The notes under the pieces are model-generated. The model was not told the origin of the DNA, did no database searches, and worked only from the letters and a program-made list of their open reading frames with translations. The translations under genes and the position numbers were made by a program. From Roseovarius sp. (GTDB lineage Bacteria; Pseudomonadota; Alphaproteobacteria; Rhodobacterales; Rhodobacteraceae), in contig SLDH01000195.1 in assembly GCA_007125415.1 (NCBI GenBank), positions 1-7,276 of the forward strand: a stretch of DNA of 7,276 nt, given 5' to 3'. This document shows, one piece after another, positions 1 through 4,614 of the stretch (its first letter is position 1; each line of letters begins with the position of its first letter).

Positions 1-544
1 AATCAAGAATCTCCTGCACCCCTGCGGGAGACAGAACCGGCATCGCGGCATCCACCACCGCCCATTCCGACTGATGCAGCACCGTGCTGCTTTCGCCGGT
101 ATGATCATCACCCAGCGCCATCAGCACCCCGCCATGGCGCGATGTGCCGGACATGTTGGCATGGCGCATCACATCACCCGAGCGGTCAACCCCCGGGCCC
201 TTGCCATACCAAAGCCCGAAGACACCGTCATGGAGCCCCTCACCGCGCAGTTCGGCCTGCTGGCTGCCCCAGAGCGCCGTAGCCGCCAGATCTTCGTTCA
301 GGGCTTCGCTGAAGCGTATATCGGCGCTTGCAAGCGCGGCCGCGGCACGGCGCATCTGCATGTCCACCGCGCCCAGCGGAGAGCCGCGATAGCCCGTGAC
401 ATATCCTGCCGTTTTCAGCCCCGTCGCCCGATCTCGCGCCGCCTGGCACAGCATCAGCCGCACAAGCGCCTGAGCCCCGTTGAGAAGCACCGGCGATCTC
501 GTCAGATCGAAGCGGTCATTCAAGGATATCTGCGGCTTGTTCAT
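1..544 (-). CDS. Indolepyruvate ferredoxin oxidoreductase, N-terminal part (runs off the left edge)
   Basis: I translated this frame directly: an ATG at 544-542 opens 181 codons without a stop, and the gene leaves the window at base 1. Visible motifs are GYRGSPLG (residues 51-58), NEDLAATALWGSQQAEL (83-99), DGVFGLWYGKGPGVDRSGD (106-124), HANMSGTSRHGGV (128-140), GDDHTGESST (145-154) and PVLSPAGVQEI (169-179). These are the hallmark blocks of the thiamine-diphosphate (pyrimidine-binding) N-terminal domain of indolepyruvate:ferredoxin oxidoreductase; Glu84 may be the cofactor-activating glutamate. In this family the enzyme oxidatively decarboxylates arylpyruvates, from transamination of aromatic amino acids, to arylacetyl-CoA while reducing ferredoxin. 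Alphaproteobacterial versions are commonly single chains of roughly 1,100-1,200 residues with IorA and IorB fused, so about 15% is visible. An AAAGG ribosome binding site lies at 555-551, six bases before the ATG. The gene is divergent from the LysR gene, and the shared 21-base palindrome is a likely operator. Whether this is a fused protein or a separate IorA-like subunit cannot be decided here. Confidence 0.93.
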   Translation of the reverse strand, partial: MNKPQISLNDRFDLTRSPVLLNGAQALVRLMLCQAARDRATGLKTAGYVTGYRGSPLGAVDMQMRRAAAALASADIRFSEALNEDLAATALWGSQQAELRGEGLHDGVFGLWYGKGPGVDRSGDVMRHANMSGTSRHGGVLMALGDDHTGESSTVLHQSEWAVVDAAMPVLSPAGVQEILD

Positions 545-591
545 GTCGGGCCTTTCGCTTCGGGATGATAGTCCCGATCTTGGCGCAAGAA

Positions 592-612
592 TAGGTCACA
601 ATTTGTGACCTA
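592..612. promoter_or_regulatory. Perfect 21-base palindrome, probable LysR-type operator
   Basis: The arms TAGGTCACAA (592-601) and TTGTGACCTA (603-612) are exact reverse complements around a single central T (602). The inner part, TCACAATTTGTGA, has the T-N11-A form typical of LysR-family recognition boxes. It sits between divergent genes, with its nearer edge 47 bases from the oxidoreductase start and 98 bases from the lysR ATG. From this position one regulator dimer could control both genes. Binding by the neighbouring LysR protein is inference; an Lrp- or GntR-type regulator encoded elsewhere could also use a palindrome of this kind. Confidence 0.72.
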
Positions 613-710
613 GAAAGAAATACACATGCCTGCCGCTGCATTGCCCCTGTCACAGGCCCGGTAATTTGGTATTGGAGTGCTTGTATGGTTTGCAATCGAA
701 AGTTTCGCCG

Positions 711-1598
711 ATGGACTGGGACAAACTCCGGATCTTCCATGCGGTCGCTGATGCCGGCAGCCTGACCCATGCGGGCGATACGCTGCATCTTTCGCAATCA
801 GCCGTCAGCCGCCAGATTCGCGCGCTTGAAGAGGTGCTGAACGTCACCCTCTTTCACCGCCATGCGCGCGGATTGATTCTGACCGAACAGGGTGAACTGC
901 TTTTCGATGCGACCAAGGCGATGATCAAACGGCTCGATGCCGCAACGGCCCGGATTCGCGACAGCGAGGAAGAGGTGTTCGGCGAGTTGCGCGTGACCAC
1001 CACGATCGGCTTCGGCTCGCTCTGGCTCGCACCCCGGCTCGCGCGGCTCTACGAGAACTATCCGGATCTGAGGATCGACCTGATGCTCGAGGAGCGTGTC
1101 CTCGATCTGCCGATGCGCGAGGCGGATGTGGCGATTCGCATGAAGGAGCCCAGCCAGGCCGATCTGATCCGAAAACGCCTGATGAGCGTGCATATGCGGC
1201 TTTATGCGACCCAGGCCTATCTTGCGCAACATGGCGCGCCGGACTCTCTTGGTGCCTTGGTCAATCACCGGCTGATCTGCCAGAATCCGCGCTCGACACA
1301 GGTTGGCGCGAGCTCCAATCTGGTGAAGGAACTTCTTGCCAATGACGTGCCGCCATTGCTGACGGTCAACAACTATTACGGTGTTCTGCAGGCGGTCATA
1401 CACGGATTGGGAATCGGTGTGCTGCCCGATTATCTGTCACGGGATTTTCCGCAACTGGTGCAGGTTCTCGAGGAGGTCGAGTCGGTCGAGGTCCCTGTTT
1501 TTCTCGCCTATCCCGAGGAATTAAGGCACTCCAAACGTATCGCCGCCTTCCGGGACTTTGTTCAGGGGGAGATCTCCGTTTACCGTAAAGGTAAATGA
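711..1598 (+). CDS. LysR-family transcriptional regulator
   Basis: The product is 295 residues, a normal LysR length. Residues 3-62 form the winged helix-turn-helix: LRIFHAVADAGSLTHAGDTL, then LSQSAVSRQIRALE as recognition helix, then LFHR and LTEQGELLF. Residues of about 92-285 form the periplasmic-binding-protein-like effector domain, with GLGIGVLPDYL (232-242) near its end. I chose ATG 711 because the family begins almost exactly at MDWDKLRIFH. An in-frame TTG at 666 would add 15 residues with no family counterpart. The ribosome binding site is weak (GAAAG, 698-702). The gene is divergent from the indolepyruvate oxidoreductase, so control of aromatic amino acid (arylpyruvate) catabolism is the natural inference; the inducer is unknown. 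A six-base inverted repeat, TTTACC-N5-GGTAAA (1579-1595), ends at the stop codon and may be a weak stem, but it has no T run. Confidence 0.95.
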   Translation: MDWDKLRIFHAVADAGSLTHAGDTLHLSQSAVSRQIRALEEVLNVTLFHRHARGLILTEQGELLFDATKAMIKRLDAATARIRDSEEEVFGELRVTTTIGFGSLWLAPRLARLYENYPDLRIDLMLEERVLDLPMREADVAIRMKEPSQADLIRKRLMSVHMRLYATQAYLAQHGAPDSLGALVNHRLICQNPRSTQVGASSNLVKELLANDVPPLLTVNNYYGVLQAVIHGLGIGVLPDYLSRDFPQLVQVLEEVESVEVPVFLAYPEELRHSKRIAAFRDFVQGEISVYRKGK

Positions 1599-1664
1599 TT
1601 TCTATTACTTGAGCAGGGCCTTCCATCTGATTTCCAAGTGCCATGCGCGCTTTGCATATCGGCC

Positions 1665-1682
1665 ATGCTGCACTTGCAGCAT
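1665..1682. promoter_or_regulatory. Perfect 8+8 base palindrome (CTGC-N4-GCAG core), putative operator
   Basis: ATGCTGCA (1665-1672) and TGCAGCAT (1675-1682) are exact reverse complements separated by CT. The inner CTGC-N4-GCAG resembles the site reported for the PHB-responsive repressor PhaR of Rhodobacter and Paracoccus (CTGC-N3/4-GCAG). It lies 67 bases after the lysR stop and just upstream of the possible promoter of the candidate sRNA, so it could be an operator for that transcript. A short hairpin followed by TTTT (1682-1685), acting as a weak lysR terminator, is the other reading. The two-base spacer makes hairpin formation less favourable. The PhaR assignment is speculative. Confidence 0.45.
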
Positions 1683-1690
1683 TTTGTGGC

Positions 1691-1719
1691 TTGATCGGTG
1701 GAAATTCATCCCCTAATTG
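1691..1719 (+). promoter_or_regulatory. Possible promoter for the candidate sRNA
   Basis: TTGATC (1691-1696) and TAATTG (1714-1719) are separated by 17 bases, the ideal spacing. This would place the start of transcription near 1725. The upstream element reads CTTGA, and the downstream one sits in CCCCTAATT, which also loosely resembles alphaproteobacterial heat-shock (RpoH) promoters, CTTGA plus a C-rich -10. The match to either class is imperfect. Confidence 0.35.
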
Positions 1720-1724
1720 AGCGC

Positions 1725-1803
1725 ATGACGGTGACGGCTCCGGTCGCTCACTTTCATACCTCCCTGTTGGACTAGGCCGAGCTTCTTGCTCGGCCTTTTT
1801 TTT
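1725..1803 (+). ncRNA. Candidate trans-acting small RNA with anti-Shine-Dalgarno motif
   Basis: About 79 nt are bounded by a possible promoter and a strong terminator. A 5' stem pairs GTGA (1731-1734) with TCAC (1748-1751) and CGG (1735-1737) with TCG (1744-1746), with one bulged C (1747), one G-U pair and a CTCCGG loop. A pyrimidine-rich, apparently unpaired linker follows and contains CCTCCC (1759-1764), complementary to a Shine-Dalgarno sequence. The last element is the terminator hairpin. Two hairpins flanking a CCUCCC-type loop is the layout of the CcsR ('cuckoo') sRNAs of Rhodobacter, stress-induced RNAs usually found after a DUF1127 gene. No DUF1127 gene is present here and only one copy is seen, so homology is not claimed. 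It could instead be the untranslated leader of the acetyltransferase gene at 1833. The 5' end is approximate. Confidence 0.45.
1774..1803 (+). terminator. Strong Rho-independent terminator
   Basis: AGGCCGAGC (1774-1782) and GCTCGGCCT (1788-1796) pair perfectly over nine bases around the five-base loop TTCTT. A run of eight T follows (1796-1803). There is no matching T run for the minus strand, so it acts on plus-strand transcripts. It lies 175 bases after lysR, which suits the end of the candidate sRNA better than a direct lysR terminator, although it would also stop lysR read-through. It ends only 29 bases before the acetyltransferase ATG. Confidence 0.9.
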
Positions 1804-1832
1804 GCGGGCACGTATCGATGGATTGACCGGCG

Positions 1833-2279
1833 ATGAAGATGATCCTGCGTTCTCAGGCCCCTTTCGAACATGTTGCGCTTTCGGAGCTTTGCATGCGCTC
1901 GAAGGCCCATTGGGGATATGATGCAGGTTTCATGGAGGCTTGCCGCGCAGAGTTGACCATACGCCCCGGCGATGACGTCATCGTGGCCGAGCTGGACGGG
2001 ACATTGGCCGGTCTGGCACAGATCGACCTGACCGCAGACCCGGCCGATCTGGCGAAGCTCTTCGTCGATCCCTCCTTCATGGCGCGAGGGCTGGGGCGCG
2101 TCCTTTTCATGCGGTGCGTATCCCGCGCGCGCCACAAGGGGTTGAACCGCATCAGCATCGAGGCCGATCCCGGCGCGGCCTCCTTCTACGAGGCGATGGG
2201 CGCGATCCCAGTCGGCACCGCGCCTTCCGGATCGATCCCGGGTCGGGTCCTGCCGATGCTGGAATACCGCATCAGATAA
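1833..2279 (+). CDS. GNAT-family N-acetyltransferase
   Basis: This 148-residue protein has single-domain GNAT length. SKAHWGYD (23-30) matches the helix-1 region of a common GNAT subfamily. VAELDGTLAGLAQI (51-64) gives the central strands. LAKLFVDPSFMARGLGRVLF (73-92) is motif A, with the acetyl-CoA pyrophosphate loop R85-G-L-G88. ASFYEAMGA (116-124) is motif B. The family moves an acetyl group from acetyl-CoA to an amine; the substrate here is unknown. An in-frame TGA at 1824-1826 rules out an earlier start, so ATG 1833 is the first possible one. It has no recognisable ribosome binding site and lies 29 bases after a strong terminator. A start at Met21 (ATG 1893) is preceded by GGAG but would remove the first beta-strand. 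The 3' end overlaps the convergent M24 gene by eight bases. Confidence 0.88.
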   Translation: MKMILRSQAPFEHVALSELCMRSKAHWGYDAGFMEACRAELTIRPGDDVIVAELDGTLAGLAQIDLTADPADLAKLFVDPSFMARGLGRVLFMRCVSRARHKGLNRISIEADPGAASFYEAMGAIPVGTAPSGSIPGRVLPMLEYRIR

Positions 2280-3402
2280 CCGGCAGGTCCGCTCCGGCGA
2301 GAGGTGAGAGCGCTCGTGGCGCGCCTTCGGTGATCACGAGATTTTCCTCATGCACCATCATCCGCTCCGCGCCGGTCACGATCCCCGGCTCGAGTGTAAT
2401 CACCATGCCGGGCTGCAACACCGTCTGATCCCAGGGCGTTAGCGAAAGGCCCTCCGTCAACTGCATCCCCAGTCCGTGGCCGAGCCGCCCGTCTTCGGGC
2501 CGCGCGCCGGTGACATCGGCCATGGCACGCCACAGATCGCAGGCCCGAGCGCCGGGCCGGGCCATGGCGAAGGCGGCGCGCGTGGCCTCGATCAGCCGCG
2601 CATGCGCCTCCCTCACTCTATCCGAGGCCTCACCAATGGCGAAGTTACGGTCGAAATCGCAAAAATACCCGTCGCGCAAAGCGCCGGTGTCAAGCATCAT
2701 CACATCGCCCCGGCGCAGGGGTGCATGGCTGGCCGGTGATATAACGTCCCCATAACCCTCCGGCCCGGCCCCGCCTGCCAGATAGGGCACGAAATCCGCC
2801 CCCTCCTCCAGAAGCAGCCGCTGAAAATCGCGAAACACCCGTGCAAGCGGCACTCCTTCCCCGGCAATCTCGCCCATACGTGCAAAGGCCCGGCCCGCAA
2901 TCGCGCATATGCAGGCGATCCGCGCAATCTCCGCATCCGACTTGATCGCCCGCAGCGCCGCCATGATGCCCGCATCGTCCCGAAACTCCAGCGCGGCCGC
3001 AGAGCGCACCCGTTCGAAATCCGCGAGGGGCATCCGCAGACAGGATTCGTGCCCCGATGGCACACCTACCGGGCCACCGACCTCGCGAAGGCACGCCGCC
3101 AGCAGGCTCACGCCATCATCCTCAGGTGCCGGGGCAGGCCATGTCCGGATATCCTCGATCCATGTGCGCCCCATCAGCGCCGCCCCGATCGACGGGATAA
3201 CCGTCAGGGGCCTGCCCCGGGCCGGCAGGACGAGAAACCACGGCCGGCTCGGGCTTTCCCAGAAACGCGTCAGGAAACCGGTAAAATAGCGAAACTCCGG
3301 TTCCGTCGTGAGCAGAAGCGCGCCCAAACCGGCCCGCTCCATCCGGGCCTGTGCCCGGACGACACGGGCCTCGAACTCGCTGCGCGCAAAGCCGCGGCTC
3401 AT
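2272..3402 (-). CDS. M24-family metallohydrolase (Xaa-Pro peptidase/creatinase fold)
   Basis: The product is 376 residues. An N-terminal creatinase-like domain (about 10-150, with TTEPEFRYFTGF at 32-43) is followed by the linker AIKSDAEIARI (152-162) and a C-terminal pita-bread domain. All five expected metal ligands are visible: Asp238 (MLDTG), Asp249 (CDFDR), His309 (GHGLG), Glu338 (TLEPG) and Glu352 (VHEEN). The family binds two metal ions and includes prolidase, aminopeptidase P, creatinase, ectoine hydrolase and DMSP lyase DddP. The second histidine usual in peptidases (GHGIG...HE) is Thr316 here (MQLTEG), so peptidase activity is not certain. There is no signal peptide, so it is probably cytoplasmic. 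Its ATG overlaps the TGA of the upstream PLP gene (ATGA, 3399-3402), implying translational coupling and a shared substrate or pathway. The substrate is not identifiable. The stop lies inside the convergent acetyltransferase gene. Confidence 0.9.
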   Translation of the reverse strand: MSRGFARSEFEARVVRAQARMERAGLGALLLTTEPEFRYFTGFLTRFWESPSRPWFLVLPARGRPLTVIPSIGAALMGRTWIEDIRTWPAPAPEDDGVSLLAACLREVGGPVGVPSGHESCLRMPLADFERVRSAAALEFRDDAGIMAALRAIKSDAEIARIACICAIAGRAFARMGEIAGEGVPLARVFRDFQRLLLEEGADFVPYLAGGAGPEGYGDVISPASHAPLRRGDVMMLDTGALRDGYFCDFDRNFAIGEASDRVREAHARLIEATRAAFAMARPGARACDLWRAMADVTGARPEDGRLGHGLGMQLTEGLSLTPWDQTVLQPGMVITLEPGIVTGAERMMVHEENLVITEGAPRALSPLAGADLPVI

Positions 3403-4427
3403 GTCCCGTCTTCACTCAGAATGCAGAGCGCACGAGATCCCTGCGGCAGACCAAAGGCGCGCAGCCCCGCCACCCCCGCTGCCCCCGACGCGGTCGTGGC
3501 AAGACCCTGCGCCGCAAGATCCGCCAGCACCGCCTCGGCTTGCGCATCGCTGACCGTCACGAAATGGTCCGCATCGCGCGCGAGTCCCTTCAACGCGATC
3601 AGGGACGGGCTCTTGCAATCGAGCCGCCCCATGGTCGATACCGGCCCGCTGGTCACCACCGCCCTTCCCGCGCGGATGCTCGCCTGCAAGGCCGGGGCGC
3701 GGTCAGGCTCCACCACCAAGATCCGAGGCGCATCGCCCCAGACCTTTCGGAACCATGCGGCACAGGCCCCGGCCAGCCCGCCAACCCCGGCTTGCAGAAA
3801 GATATGCGATGGCCTTTCCGGCATCTCATCGGTGATCTCCGCCGCCAGCTCCAGATAGCCCTCCATCAGCCTGTGCGGCAGATCGACATAACCCTCCCAG
3901 GAACTGTCCGACAGCAAGGTCCACCTTTCCTTTCGCGCGGCCTCCATGGCTGCTTCCATGCTCGCCTCGTAATCCTCGCCCGCGCGTACCACCTCCGCCC
4001 CCCGCCCGCGCAACCGTGCAGCAAAAGCCTCCGGCACGGTCCGCGCGAGATAGATGACCGCCCGCGCCCCGAATGTTCGCGCTCCCGCCGCCACCGACAG
4101 GCCGTGATTGCCGGCACTGGCCGTCACATAGACCTCGCCCGCAAGTGCCTGAGCGATCTCCGGCGTGGCGCGGGCGGTGGCTGCATGAGCGATCACATAG
4201 GCCGCGCCCAGCGCCTTGAAGCTTCCCAGCCCCATGCGCGCCCGCTCATCCTTGATCCAGACATGCTCACCAAGGCCCTTGGCGCAGATCAAGGGCGTTC
4301 GCGCCGCCACCGGACAACGCATCAGCAAAGCGCGGACGGCCTCGATATCTGTGCTCGGCCAGGGCACGCCCGCCAGAGTGCTCTCCGGCAGGCCTGTGCC
4401 ACGCCACGGATTGTCCAGAACCTGCAT
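3399..4427 (-). CDS. Fold-type II PLP enzyme, diaminopropionate ammonia-lyase-like
   Basis: The product is 342 residues from ATG 4427. [20 protein letters not shown] (57-76) carries the cofactor lysine Lys71. [12 protein letters not shown] (102-113) is the substrate/cofactor asparagine loop with Asn107. [19 protein letters not shown] (173-191), [13 protein letters not shown] (208-220, phosphate-binding glycines) and GLAxxASGAAG-like sequence (308-318) follow. The blocks R-x-GL-x-SFK-x-LG, EGY and FLQAGVG fit diaminopropionate ammonia-lyase (YgeX type) better than threonine dehydratase. That enzyme eliminates ammonia from 2,3-diaminopropionate to give pyruvate. The known E. coli protein is nearer 400 residues, so this one is shorter and a related beta-elimination on another beta-substituted amino acid is possible. 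It is the first gene of a coupled pair with the M24 hydrolase. An in-frame GTG at 4430 is only two bases from the ribosome binding site and is rejected as the start. Confidence 0.85.
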   Translation of the reverse strand: MQVLDNPWRGTGLPESTLAGVPWPSTDIEAVRALLMRCPVAARTPLICAKGLGEHVWIKDERARMGLGSFKALGAAYVIAHAATARATPEIAQALAGEVYVTASAGNHGLSVAAGARTFGARAVIYLARTVPEAFAARLRGRGAEVVRAGEDYEASMEAAMEAARKERWTLLSDSSWEGYVDLPHRLMEGYLELAAEITDEMPERPSHIFLQAGVGGLAGACAAWFRKVWGDAPRILVVEPDRAPALQASIRAGRAVVTSGPVSTMGRLDCKSPSLIALKGLARDADHFVTVSDAQAEAVLADLAAQGLATTASGAAGVAGLRAFGLPQGSRALCILSEDGT

Positions 4428-4432
4428 CACCT

Positions 4433-4438
4433 CTCCTT
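4433..4438 (-). promoter_or_regulatory. Ribosome binding site that sets the PLP-enzyme start
   Basis: On the minus strand this reads AAGGAG. It lies five bases before ATG 4427 but only two before the GTG at 4430, so the ATG is the better start. Confidence 0.8.
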
Positions 4439-4487
4439 CCCGGGGTTCCGGGCAGGCAAGGCCATCGGGCCCCGCAGGTCAAGCGTT

Positions 4488-4515
4488 CCTGCTTCTTCTT
4501 GGCAAAAATACCCCG
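4488..4515 (-). repeat. Rhodobacterales-type intergenic element, single copy
   Basis: The minus strand contains GGGGTATTTTTGCCAAGAAG followed by AAGC, in the 184-base gap between the divergent PLP and purL genes. I recall near-identical stretches (GGGGTATTTTTGG...AAGAAG, often preceded by a GCCTCCGGCG half) scattered between genes in Rhodobacteraceae genomes; this is memory, not a search. Only one copy is in this window and its function is unknown. The rest of the gap (4516-4614) shows no promoter I can defend for purL. Confidence 0.45.
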
Positions 4516-4614
4516 ATGCAACGATGGCCAGGCAACGCGCCGGCAGGCCCCTTCCCCCCGCTGCCCTCCTGCTTTATGACGCATCCAACCAGTTGTCCCC
4601 AGAGAGCGCGCCCC

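Noticed and set aside
74..568. 164-codon plus-strand frame at the left edge
   Set aside because: It is antisense to the indolepyruvate oxidoreductase, whose minus-strand translation has clear family motifs; the plus-strand product is arginine- and histidine-rich and matches nothing.
561..576. CGGGA-N6-TCCCG small hairpin in the oxidoreductase leader
   Set aside because: Five-base arms are common by chance in this GC content and there is no T run or known riboswitch context.
646..656. CCTGT-C-ACAGG small palindrome upstream of lysR
   Set aside because: Five-base arms only; not distinguishable from chance and much weaker than the 21-base palindrome nearby.
666..710. TTG start 15 codons upstream for the LysR gene
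   Set aside because: LysR proteins begin right before the helix-turn-helix, as ATG 711 gives; the extra residues have no family counterpart.
798..1403. 201-codon minus-strand frame inside lysR
   Set aside because: Antisense shadow of a clear LysR gene, with no recognisable domain.
1643..1720. 25-codon frame MRALHIGHAALAAF... after lysR
   Set aside because: It has no ribosome binding site, is very short, and overlaps the palindrome and the possible sRNA promoter; too little evidence for a gene.
1713..2135. 140-codon minus-strand frame over the sRNA and acetyltransferase
   Set aside because: It runs through the terminator hairpin and antisense to a well-supported GNAT gene; no domain seen.
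2272..4427. Ectoine degradation operon (M24 hydrolase DoeA plus PLP enzyme EutB)
   Set aside because: The gene types are similar, but the M24 motif GHGLGMQLTEG does not fit what I recall of ectoine hydrolase, the PLP enzyme looks like diaminopropionate ammonia-lyase, and no other ectoine genes are present.
4216..4614. 133-codon in-frame upstream extension of purL
   Set aside because: Over most of its length it is antisense to the PLP gene and then crosses intergenic sequence; PurL proteins start near [11 protein letters not shown], matching ATG 4615. The ATG at 4579 is also unsupported by the family start.
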